A stretch of DNA of 64,000 nucleotides from Vagococcus allomyrinae (GTDB lineage: Bacteria > Bacillota > Bacilli > Lactobacillales > Vagococcaceae), in assembly GCF_017829975.1 (NCBI RefSeq), contig NZ_JAEEGA010000007.1, positions 25,242-89,241 on the forward strand, read 5' to 3'. Positions 5,656 through 13,071 of this stretch are shown here, in pieces. Below the pieces are notes generated by a model. The model saw only the letters and a list, made by a program, of their open reading frames with translations, made no database searches and had not been told where the DNA came from. Position 1 is the stretch's first letter; every line of letters starts with the position of its first letter. The translations under genes and the position numbers were made by a program.

Positions 5656-5855
5656 TAGATGCACTGTTGGTATTTATATTAGTCCCTATTTTAATTTGGG
5701 CGTTGATTGTGTTGTTTAAACCGCTAATTAATTTAGTATTTCAAGATAGAATCGCAAAAGAAAAAGAGGATTTGGCAAACGAAATCATGAAGGCAATTAG
5801 GCTTGAAGTAGATAAAGAATATAGAGAGTCGATTGAAAAACATAAGGGTTGTTAG
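5652..5855 (+). CDS. Small phage membrane protein with charged helix (67 aa)
   Basis: Overlaps the RHH gene by 4 bp (ATGA), so it is coupled. Residues 3-30 are hydrophobic (one or two passes) and residues 31-65 are a charged, probably coiled helix (KEKEDLANEIMKAIRLEVDK). I do not recognise a family. A role in superinfection immunity or assembly is possible but unsupported. Confidence 0.65.
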   Translation: MIDALLVFILVPILIWALIVLFKPLINLVFQDRIAKEKEDLANEIMKAIRLEVDKEYRESIEKHKGC

Positions 5856-5886
5856 GGCTTGCCCTGACCGTCCCAACCGTGGGGCG
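5855..5886. other. GC-rich double hairpin, candidate phage replication or packaging element
   Basis: GGGC-TT-GCCC (5855-5864) is followed by CGTCCCA/TGGGGCG (5869-5875 with 5880-5886, loop ACCG, one T-G pair). The surrounding 5856-6008 has no gene and the element is otherwise AT-rich. There is no T-run. It may be the complementary-strand origin or packaging signal of the ssDNA form. Confidence 0.4.
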
Positions 5887-6008
5887 CAATCCAAGGGAGA
5901 TTAAAAGTTACTGGTAATAATAAGGTGACGTCAAAAACTTGCTAAATACACCATGCCCAACCACCTTGTTTACTTCTTTTGAACTTATCTTTTAAGGGGG
6001 TGATATTT

Positions 6009-6281
6009 TTGTTCTTTGATTTTGACTTTGTCATTGTCGAGAAGTTTGAACGCTATGAATCAAAACGAATTGACCGGAAACACCAACTACTAACGATTAA
6101 ACTACCACACTCAAAACAAAAGTTATGCTTTGTTATTAATCGTTATGTTAATGTCCCCCATCTAAAAAAAGGGGATAGGGTGCGCCTGCGTTTAGAAATT
6201 TTTGTGCGGGGGAGGAGTACTACACCTTTGTTTAAAGTGGTCGCCATTTTCAAAGAAAATGTTGACTTTGTTGTTATTTAA
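6009..6281 (+). CDS. Phage hypothetical protein upstream of rep (90 aa)
   Basis: I chose the TTG at 6009 because AAGGGGG (5994-6000) sits 8 bases upstream; an in-frame TTG at 5979 would lie before this ribosome site. The product is strand-rich and basic (KKGDRVRLRLEIFVRGRS at residues about 52-69), which resembles a small beta-barrel nucleic-acid-binding protein, but I do not recognise it. It ends 18 bases before rep and is probably co-translated with it. Confidence 0.6.
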   Translation: MFFDFDFVIVEKFERYESKRIDRKHQLLTIKLPHSKQKLCFVINRYVNVPHLKKGDRVRLRLEIFVRGRSTTPLFKVVAIFKENVDFVVI

Positions 6282-6299
6282 TTTTTGAGGAGTGACAAA

Positions 6300-7669
6300 A
6301 TGACAAACGAAAATCCAAAAATAACCCCCTCCTCTAACAGGGGGGTTATGACATCATCACCAAAAACTCTAAGTGCTTGCGTTGACTGGTTTACGTGCAC
6401 TTTTTTCTCTGCACAAAAATGGCAAGAACTGTGCGGAATTATGCAACTTAAAACAGGTCAATTTGTTGAGTCAGAAAAAGGGTTAAATGGTTATCGTAAA
6501 AGTGCTAGATGGGATCATATTGAAATTTACTATGAACCCCATGCTGATACTATGGGTATGTCATTAAATATGAGTGGGCAAGGGTGCCGTCAATTTGAAT
6601 CAACGTTTGAGGAAAATCAATGGTCATGGTCAGATTTTTTTGAGTATGTGCTTGGTTATGATACACAAATCACACGCTTAGACCTTGCGTTAGACGATTT
6701 TAAAGGGTATTTCACGTTGAAACAGATTGAAAATAAGATAAAAACCGGCTGTGTTGCTAGTATTTTTAGGACAGCACGTAATTTTGAAGAACATTTGTTA
6801 GAAGACGGTTCGACTAACGGTCAAACGATTTATTTTGGAAAATCAGACGTTATGATTCGTTTTTATGACAAGTATAAAGAGCGGATTAATAAAGGGTATG
6901 CTCTCAAGGAAGATATCACATTTTGGCAACGGACTGAGATACAACTTAGACATGAGCGTGCTAATAAAGCAATTGAGACCATTGTTAGACGACCTGATGA
7001 GCTGGGGGAATTTATTAAAGGCGTGTTAAACCGTTATCTGGATTTCAAAATTAAAGGCAATGATAAAATTAAATCACGTTGGGAAACGGCTCGTTGGTGG
7101 AAACGTTTTATTGGAAAGGTTGAAAAAGTTTATTTAACTCAAGACGTGGCCGATAAAACCATTTTACGGACGAAAAATTGGATTGATTCTCAAGTATCTG
7201 GTTCAGTTGCGACACTATACGAAGCGTTTAACGATGATAATTTGTTCTTAGAATACTTACTAAAGACTGGAAAAGCTAAAATGACAGACCAACAAAAAGA
7301 GCTTGCTAAGGGCTTTAAATCTGATTTGAACCAACAATTAATGGTTAAAGGTGAAATGTTAGATAGCTTAAATCAGGTACTAACTAAAGGAAATCAAGTG
7401 TTTGGTGACGATTCTATGAACATTTCGCCAATTGATTACATAGATATGGTCGAGATTGAATCTGAAATGTTAGTCTCAAATCAGTTAAGAGATCTCGACG
7501 AACAAAAACGTATGCTCCAGAAACAATTTGATGAACAGCTGGCAACACAAAAACATTTAGAAACATTAATAAGTCGTTATGGCGAACTGCCAAATATGCC
7601 AATTGATAATCATACGAAACTCAACGGAACTTTTCAACAATACGATAAAGAAACTGGCGAACTTTTATT

Positions 7670-7673
<4 letters not shown>
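6300..7673 (+). CDS. Replication initiation protein (Rep_trans-like, 457 aa)
   Basis: The ATG at 6300 has GAGGAG 7 bases upstream. The core carries CVDWFTCTFF, then YDTQITRLDLALDDFKG (the RxDxxxD motif of the Rep_trans initiators, residues about 120-140) and later QTIYFGKSDVMIRFYDK with a conserved Tyr and Lys. These features match the rolling-circle initiators found in Gram-positive filamentous phages, conjugative elements and plasmids. The C-terminal 100 residues are a charged coiled extension. An inverted repeat inside the first 50 bases of the gene is a likely nick origin. Confidence 0.88.
6321..6349. other. Candidate double-strand origin inside the start of rep
   Basis: ATAACCCCC (6321-6329) and GGGGGTTAT (6341-6349) form a perfect 9-bp stem with an 11-base loop. 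It is GC-rich in an AT-rich gene and encodes a low-complexity N-terminal tail ahead of the catalytic core. Initiators of this family are known to nick within their own gene, so the loop is the natural nick candidate. No T-run follows. Confidence 0.55.
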
Positions 7674-7815
<142 letters not shown>

Positions 7816-7976
7816 TATTTTCAAGATACCCAAATCAGCAAACGCTTCTCTTCTCCCCTCGAGTAATCTGTCGCTGAATTCTATATAATCCGTTACTCCT
7901 CAAAACTAAAAAATAATCAATTCAGCATGTTTCAAATGATCTGGATAACTCAAAATTATCTACAGTAATTTTTTTC

Positions 7977-8083
7977 TTTACACTCTTGAGGAATTCGGAT
8001 ATAATCATTATGAAACATATAGTTTTTCCTTTCTGAATGGGTTTTAGTCGATTTCATTCTAGTTGGAAACTACTATATGTTTC
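7977..8083 (+). promoter_or_regulatory. Orphan consensus promoter followed by 12-bp inverted repeat
   Basis: TTTACA (7977-7982) and TATAAT (8000-8005) are 17 bp apart. GAAACATATAGT (8012-8023) and ACTATATGTTTC (8072-8083) are perfect inverted repeats right after it. No reading frame follows before 8644, so this may be the control region of a lost gene, a small RNA start or an operator pair. Confidence 0.45.
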
Positions 8084-8422
8084 TAATTGTTTGCACTAAA
8101 ATATGTTTAAATATTTTTTCTTCATCCACACCGTAAATTACACAAGCGTAAAGCCGAAATGGTAGTTTACATAATACTTATATTGTTAACTTAGATCCCC
8201 CGTTAAACAAACTTTTCCAACAATCGGCAAAAACATTTGAACACCTATGCTCGATAGATTGCTTTATTGATGCTGATAAGTTCCTCACTTGTTAAGTCCC
8301 TCCACTGCTCTTCAGGTAGTTTCCCCAGTTGAACGTTCATTATCCTCTTATGCTATAATGTAACGACCTAATAGTATAATAAGTGACACATTCTCCTAAT
8401 TGGACGATTTAAACCTTGTTTA
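8078..8422. repeat. Left member of imperfect direct repeat bracketing the choline island
   Basis: Aligns in the same orientation with 27060-27407 at roughly 75-80 percent identity by eye. Shared blocks include TTGCACTAAAATA, TTCTTCATCCACACC, TTATATTGTTAACTTAG and CGATTTAAACCTTGTTT. The inner end matches the 3' end of the rluF-type gene. Confidence 0.75.
8252..8422 (-). pseudogene. Decayed 3' fragment of an rluF-like gene
   Basis: On the minus strand these bases correspond to the last 55-60 codons of the pseudouridine synthase gene at 27228-28016, with substitutions and indels and no open frame. The rest of that gene is absent to the right (8423 onward shows no similarity), so this is a truncated remnant. 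Confidence 0.7.
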
Positions 8423-8640
8423 TTGACTTGTTTTCTATGATAGATAATCCATAAAAGTAAAAATAATCCTAAGCAGAAATAAAAATACGCTTATAAGTCC
8501 AATAAAATCTTTCAATTGTATAATTTTATCCCGCATATTTCACTTATAATAAAGGAGTAGCAATTATCTCGAAGCAGATTAGTTGTATCCGCTTTCTGAG
8601 CGTGCAATCAATCTGTCAAATAATTAATTAGAGGTGTAAA
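8423..8640 (+). promoter_or_regulatory. Leader region of the DMT transporter gene
   Basis: A TATAAT box lies at 8545-8550 without a good -35 partner. The following leader forms a hairpin: AGATTAGTTG (8576-8585) with CAATCAATCT (8605-8614), one mismatch, with an inner CGCT/AGCG stem. The ribosome site GAGGTG is at 8631-8636. A leader-binding regulator or an activated promoter is possible. Nothing else is visible in 8423-8540. Confidence 0.4.
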
Positions 8641-8643
8641 TGT

Positions 8644-9651
8644 ATGGAAGAAAAACTAAATGTCGGGAGCGGACTAGCTCTAGATAAAAAGAAAAAAATG
8701 TCATCATCATTCGTAAAACAAGGTATTGCTGCTGGTTTTATATCAGCCATTACTTTTGGGCTCTACAGTACCGTCTCTGCTTATGCAATGGGATTAGAAC
8801 CGATGGTTGGCATTGCCAGTGTCTTTGCAGTTCCTTTTGTGGCATCAGCGATCAATGATTCCATCGCTGCGATTTGGTTAGTGATTTTCAATACCATTAA
8901 AGGACGCTTTAAAGAAATCGGCAGAAGTCTCTGTACCATTCCAGGTCTAATGGTTATCTTAGGCGCTGTTTTTGGAGGACCTATTGCCAATGGTGCTTAT
9001 TTAATCGGAATTGCTTCAGCGGGTGCTGCTGCCATCCCAATTTCAGCCTTATTTCCAATGTTCGGTGCAATTTTTGCCAGGATGTTTTTAAAACAGCAAA
9101 TCTCTAAACGAGTGGGGATTGGTATGGCCATTTGTATTGTTGGAGCTATCTTAATCTCCCTCGACGGTGGTGGAAATGTAGGGACTAATTTCACTTTAGG
9201 AATTATCTGCGCATTAATTGCAGCAGTTGGCTGGGGATTGGAAGGCGTCTTTTCAGCTTTTGGTATGTCAATGATTGATTCCAATATTGCCATCACTATT
9301 CGTCAAGGTGTTTCTGGTATTTTATTTATTACTGTTGTCTTACCAATCTTCAAAGCTCTTGGGTTGTTTACAGCTGTTCTTTCTTCACCAAAAATCATGA
9401 TTGTCATTGCGATTGGTGCCTTATTCGCCGCCGTGTCATTTTTAGCATGGTATATTGCCAACAGTAAAGTTGGTGTGGCAACGGGAATGTCTTTAAATAG
9501 CACTTATGTTTTATGGGGTGTTATTTTCTCAGCAATTTTCTTGCACACTACTTTAAGCCCAATGATGATTATCGGGGCCGTTATTATCACAGCTGGAGCG
9601 ATCATCGTTTCCGTTAACCCCTTAGACTTTATTAAGAAAAAGGAGGCTTAG
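8644..9651 (+). CDS. DMT (EamA) family transporter (335 aa)
   Basis: About ten TM segments follow a 25-residue charged N-terminus, in two homologous halves typical of EamA/DMT carriers, and a Lys-rich tail (DFIKKKEA) ends the chain. Transporters of the drug/metabolite superfamily often accompany choline and ethanolamine compartment loci, so it could import choline or export trimethylamine; the substrate is inferred from context. It is followed 3 bases later by a small cytosolic protein with which it forms an operon. Low GC and Ala/Ile-rich composition are normal for the family. Confidence 0.85.
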   Translation: MEEKLNVGSGLALDKKKKMSSSFVKQGIAAGFISAITFGLYSTVSAYAMGLEPMVGIASVFAVPFVASAINDSIAAIWLVIFNTIKGRFKEIGRSLCTIPGLMVILGAVFGGPIANGAYLIGIASAGAAAIPISALFPMFGAIFARMFLKQQISKRVGIGMAICIVGAILISLDGGGNVGTNFTLGIICALIAAVGWGLEGVFSAFGMSMIDSNIAITIRQGVSGILFITVVLPIFKALGLFTAVLSSPKIMIVIAIGALFAAVSFLAWYIANSKVGVATGMSLNSTYVLWGVIFSAIFLHTTLSPMMIIGAVIITAGAIIVSVNPLDFIKKKEA

Positions 9652-9654
9652 TCA

Positions 9655-9939
9655 ATGTTACTACCAATTAGATCACGGGTATTGCATTTTCTTGCTACCC
9701 AAAAAAAAGCCGACATTGAACAAGTCATGGCTGGTCTCAAACCTGAATATGGAACAGAGCGTCAATTTAACGAGGCCAATTTTCTAGACCATCTTCTTTC
9801 GCTTAAAGAAAACGGCTTAATTGACGAAGCATCCTATGACTTAAATCAAGAAGGTAACTTGCAAATCGTCTATCAAATCAATCAAGATGGCTTAGATACC
9901 ATTAACAAATACTTACCAAAGAAATGGCGTTTAACTTAA
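9655..9939 (+). CDS. Small winged-helix-like protein downstream of transporter (94 aa)
   Basis: The frame starts 3 bases after the transporter stop and shares its AAGGAGG ribosome region. The product (MLLPIRSRVLHFLATQKKAD start) has helices, a possible wing (YDLNQEGNLQIVYQINQDG) and no membrane segment, like a PadR or ArsR-type domain without extra parts. It could regulate the transporter or sense its substrate. I cannot assign a family firmly. Confidence 0.7.
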   Translation: MLLPIRSRVLHFLATQKKADIEQVMAGLKPEYGTERQFNEANFLDHLLSLKENGLIDEASYDLNQEGNLQIVYQINQDGLDTINKYLPKKWRLT

Positions 9940-9995
9940 GACAAAGTCATTTATATCGTGACTCGAAAAATAATTAGAATACTTTCTCTATATTC

Positions 9996-10028
9996 CAAAA
10001 AAAGCGTCTGGGCGCTACTCCCAGACGC
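9996..10028 (-). terminator. Terminator of the two-component regulator operon
   Basis: GCGTCTGGG (10004-10012) and CCCAGACGC (10020-10028) form a 9-bp stem. Eight A on the plus strand (9996-10003) give a T-run on the minus strand, so it ends leftward transcription. Confidence 0.85.
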
Positions 10029-10040
10029 TACATATTAGGC

Positions 10041-10766
10041 TCACAATTGTTTTCGGTACTTAATCGGAGTAATTCCCATTTGATTACAAAACACACGATT
10101 AAAATACGAAGGATCATTGAATCCACATTCGCTTGAAATCCGATAAGAAGGATAATTGGTTTCTTTTAGAAGCTTACAAGCAAGTTTGATTCTAAGGTGA
10201 TTGACATAGTCGGTATATGAAACACCTACTTCCTTTTTAAAGACACGACTAAAATATTGAGGCGTCATAAAAACATGGGCAGCAACAATTTCTAATGTTA
10301 ACTGTGTGCGATATTTGTCTTCAATAAACTGTATCGCCTCTTTAATGAAACTTTGATAGTTCGCTTGCTCTGGCTCTTCTTTAGGCATTTCTGAAGATGT
10401 TAACGCAATGAGTTCCACTAATACAGCCACAATTTCTCTCGGATTCGCGGGTTTCAATAAGTATTTGTTGACGTTCAACTCAATCGCTTTTTGAGCATAA
10501 GAAAAATCAGAAAAAGCCGACAAAACCACAACTTTTACATCTGGTAAAAATGTTTTAATGATTTTTAAAGCACTTAAGCCGTCTTTTTCAGGGATTAAAA
10601 TATCCATAAAAATAATGTTAGGTTGCTTCTCTTTCGCTAATTCGATCGCTTGATTACCAGTAATGCATGTCCAAACGTCAAATGCTGTTCCAACTTCCTT
10701 TTCTACTATTGTCGCTAAAAACTCACGCTCAATATCCTCATCTTCAACGATTAATATGCCACTCAT
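10041..10766 (-). CDS. Response regulator, YesN/AraC type (241 aa)
   Basis: An N-terminal receiver domain with acidic pocket DED (residues 8-10), phospho-acceptor D54 in FMDILIPEKDG, the conserved Ser in VVLSAF and Lys in YLLKPAN is followed by a linker and a C-terminal AraC domain with two helix-turn-helix units (LEIVAAHVFMTPQYFSRVFK; ISSECGFNDPSYFNRVF). It is co-transcribed with the kinase 11 bases upstream. It most likely activates the choline operon that lies next to it and reads in the same direction, probably at the dyad 25378-25412. Confidence 0.92.
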   Translation of the reverse strand: MSGILIVEDEDIEREFLATIVEKEVGTAFDVWTCITGNQAIELAKEKQPNIIFMDILIPEKDGLSALKIIKTFLPDVKVVVLSAFSDFSYAQKAIELNVNKYLLKPANPREIVAVLVELIALTSSEMPKEEPEQANYQSFIKEAIQFIEDKYRTQLTLEIVAAHVFMTPQYFSRVFKKEVGVSYTDYVNHLRIKLACKLLKETNYPSYRISSECGFNDPSYFNRVFCNQMGITPIKYRKQL

Positions 10767-10777
10767 TTTGTCTCACC

Positions 10778-11962
10778 TCAACTATTTTTCGGGATTTTTA
10801 TCGCAATCGTACTACCACTATAATCCGACTTCGTGATAAACAGACCAAAGTCTGAACCAAAATATTTCTTTAGTCGACGGTCTGTACTACGAAATCCTAA
10901 ACTCATTTTATCATCGCGATTAGCCTTTATCTCCTCTAAAACGCTTCTAGGAAAACCATTGCCATCATCCGCTACTGAAATAATAATGTGATTACCTGAT
11001 TCTTCTGCCCACAAACGAATCGTGCCACCATCACGTTTTGGAGTTATTCCGTGAATTAATGCATTTTCAACGATCGGTTGGAGTGTCATGTTTAAAATAT
11101 AGTGGGACCGAAGATGATCCGGAATATCAATCTTATAATTCAACCGATCCTTGAACCGCACTTTTTGAATATAGAGGTATTTTTTTATGTAGTCAATTTC
11201 TGATTCAATTGTATGAACTTGACTTTCTTGCTTCAATGTATAACGTAAAATATCTGATAGGCAATAAATCAACTCTTCTGTCGTATGAGACTCTTCAAAA
11301 TACGCCGTTCTGGCAATCGAATTCAGAGTATTAAAGAGAAAGTGAGGATTAATGACAAGGGAATCATTTTTCGTTTCTAGTTCGACAATCTTTTTTTCAA
11401 GTATCTCTTTTTCAATCGACATTCGTTCCAGGTCATGGTGACCATCGATTATTTTTTCTTTAATATCCAATGCGATATTGTTAGCCACATGCCCACAAAT
11501 TTGCTCATAGATTCGAATTTCTTTTTGGTCGACTGTTTTAAGAGCTGCCAAAGCCTTGGCAATTTTTTCGACTGCAACCCCTGTCTCCTGTTCAATTTGA
11601 GGCAGATCAAGTAAAAATTTCTTATACTCTGTTTCTGTTGAAAAAGCTTGAATACCAATAACATATCCCAAAATCTGCTCCTCAACAATAATCGGCATAT
11701 AAATATTTTCTAAGCCATAGTCGCAGACATAACGATTATCGACTTGTTCATGTAGGCATTTTAAGCAATAATCACAAACTTGGTTACTACGCTCTTGACA
11801 AACGATTTTACAAAAATCCGGTACTGGATTAAATTCCATTAATATTTCCCCTAGATTATCGACTAATATTAGCGAGACACTAGAAATGGGAATCAAACTA
11901 CTATACCGACTGTACAACTTATTGTCCACTAGTTGATGTAAAGGGTTCGCTACACTGTCCAC
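10778..11962 (-). CDS. Sensor histidine kinase with PocR-type sensory domain
   Basis: I chose the GTG at 11962 because AAGGTGG (11977-11971) lies 8 bases upstream; an in-frame GTG at 11974 overlaps that site. Residues about 10-150 match the PocR ligand-binding fold with a Cys-rich stretch (CDYCLKCLHEQV). After a coiled linker comes the LytS/YesM-type phosphoacceptor motif INPHFLFNTLNSIAR and an HATPase domain (NALIHG; DDGNGFP; LGFRSTDRRL). No TM segment is present, so it senses a cytoplasmic ligand. PocR-type domains control diol and amine compartments, and choline or a breakdown product is the likely ligand by context. Confidence 0.9.
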   Translation of the reverse strand: MDSVANPLHQLVDNKLYSRYSSLIPISSVSLILVDNLGEILMEFNPVPDFCKIVCQERSNQVCDYCLKCLHEQVDNRYVCDYGLENIYMPIIVEEQILGYVIGIQAFSTETEYKKFLLDLPQIEQETGVAVEKIAKALAALKTVDQKEIRIYEQICGHVANNIALDIKEKIIDGHHDLERMSIEKEILEKKIVELETKNDSLVINPHFLFNTLNSIARTAYFEESHTTEELIYCLSDILRYTLKQESQVHTIESEIDYIKKYLYIQKVRFKDRLNYKIDIPDHLRSHYILNMTLQPIVENALIHGITPKRDGGTIRLWAEESGNHIIISVADDGNGFPRSVLEEIKANRDDKMSLGFRSTDRRLKKYFGSDFGLFITKSDYSGSTIAIKIPKNS

Positions 11963-12020
11963 TGAAGACACCACCTTAAATAGTTTTACAACTTTTAACT
12001 GTCGGGCTAAAGGTTGATGT

Positions 12021-12063
12021 ATAAAGCGTTTACCTATTTAAACATACTATATAATTAAGACAA
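12021..12063 (-). promoter_or_regulatory. Promoter with cre-like site upstream of the kinase
   Basis: On the minus strand TTGTCT (12058-12063) and TAAATA (12035-12040) are 17 bp apart. Directly downstream GGTAAACGCTTTAT (12021-12034) resembles the CcpA cre consensus. Binding there would block initiation, giving glucose repression of the choline sensor. Confidence 0.5.
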
Positions 12064-12070
12064 TTACAAA

Positions 12071-12114
12071 CTCAAAATGATAGACTTAAGAGGCTTTCCC
12101 TCTTAAGTCTATCA
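12071..12114 (-). terminator. Terminator of the choline microcompartment operon
   Basis: TGATAGACTTAAGAGG (12078-12093) and its perfect 16-bp complement (12099-12114) form a strong hairpin with a 5-base loop. On the minus strand TTTTGAGTTTG follows. It separates the operon end from the kinase promoter. Confidence 0.75.
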
Positions 12115-12133
12115 CAATCATTGTGCCATTAAA

Positions 12134-12412
12134 TTAAGCCTTTGTTGGCAAGATGGTTTCCACATCACCATGAGGTCGTGGAATCACGTGAACTGAAACT
12201 AACTCACCAATCCGTTGTGCTGCTGCAGCTCCAGCATCGGTTGCTGCTTTTACTGCTCCAACATCCCCTCGGACCATAACCGTTACTAAACCACCGCCGA
12301 CTAATTCTTTACCAATTAAAACAACATTTGCTGCTTTAACCATGGCATCCGCCGCTTCTATTGATCCTACTAATCCTTTTGTTTCGATAAGTCCTAATGC
12401 TTCTGATTTCAT
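12134..12412 (-). CDS. BMC-H hexameric shell protein (92 aa)
   Basis: Single BMC domain ([21 protein letters not shown] start; [32 protein letters not shown] core; a final [12 protein letters not shown]). Pores of such hexamers pass small metabolites across the microcompartment shell. Typical PduA/EutM length. It is the last gene of the operon, 24 bases after pduL. Confidence 0.93.
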   Translation of the reverse strand: MKSEALGLIETKGLVGSIEAADAMVKAANVVLIGKELVGGGLVTVMVRGDVGAVKAATDAGAAAAQRIGELVSVHVIPRPHGDVETILPTKA

Positions 12413-12435
12413 GTTTGTTTCCTCCTAATAGTGTG

Positions 12436-13071
12436 TTAGTTAATATATACTCTGGATTTTGAAGATAATCCCATAGCATTCGCTTCTTCAGTGTCAAGAT
12501 GACACTCCAATCTAAATGAGTCGCTGACTCGTACCACAACGTTCTCTAGTACACCGCCACGCCCTCCAACTAATCGCAAGCTAACCTCTTGTTGATCTGC
12601 CAGACCATAGTGTTTCGCATCAGATCTTGTCATATGAATATGACGCTGAGCAATGATGGTTCCTCGTTTTAAAATAATCGTTCCTTTACTACCAATAATG
12701 GTCAGTCCAGGTGTTTGATCTATTTCGCCAGATTGCCTAACTGGTGCTTTCACACCTAGTTTGAAGCAGTCACCTGCTAAAATTTCCACTTGTGTCTCTA
12801 CTCTTGCAGGGCCTAAAACACGTACTTTTTCAATGGCTCCTTTTGCTCCAGCAATTAAGACTGTCTCTTTACAGGCATATTGTCCTGGTTGAGACAATTC
12901 CTTTAAAGGAGTCAACTGATATCCTTGGCCGAATAGCTGAACAATATCTAGCTCAGACAAATGAATATGCCGATTAGAAATCCCCAATGGAATCCCTTCA
13001 TCTGACTGCCCATCTAAGTCTGCCGCTAAGATATCAACAAAAAGCTTGGCAAACTCTGTCGATTTTGTCAT
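12436..13071 (-). CDS. pduL: PduL-type phosphotransacylase (211 aa)
   Basis: Converts acetyl-CoA and phosphate to acetyl phosphate and CoA inside the compartment. The two half-domains each carry the metal-binding motif: SNRHIHLS (residues 32-39) and AQRHIHMT (141-148). The N-terminal 20 residues (MTKSTEFAKLFVDILAADLD) resemble the amphipathic helix that targets PduL into shells. The start overlaps the stop of the aldehyde dehydrogenase gene. Together with that enzyme it recycles CoA and NAD and yields ATP through acetate kinase. Confidence 0.93.
   Translation of the reverse strand: MTKSTEFAKLFVDILAADLDGQSDEGIPLGISNRHIHLSELDIVQLFGQGYQLTPLKELSQPGQYACKETVLIAGAKGAIEKVRVLGPARVETQVEILAGDCFKLGVKAPVRQSGEIDQTPGLTIIGSKGTIILKRGTIIAQRHIHMTRSDAKHYGLADQQEVSLRLVGGRGGVLENVVVRVSDSFRLECHLDTEEANAMGLSSKSRVYIN

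Noticed and set aside
6321-6349. Terminator inside rep
   Set aside because: The hairpin has no T-run on either strand and lies in a coding start, so an origin is preferred.
8781-9503. Minus-strand ORFs under the DMT transporter
   Set aside because: Shadows of a membrane protein gene; no signals of their own.
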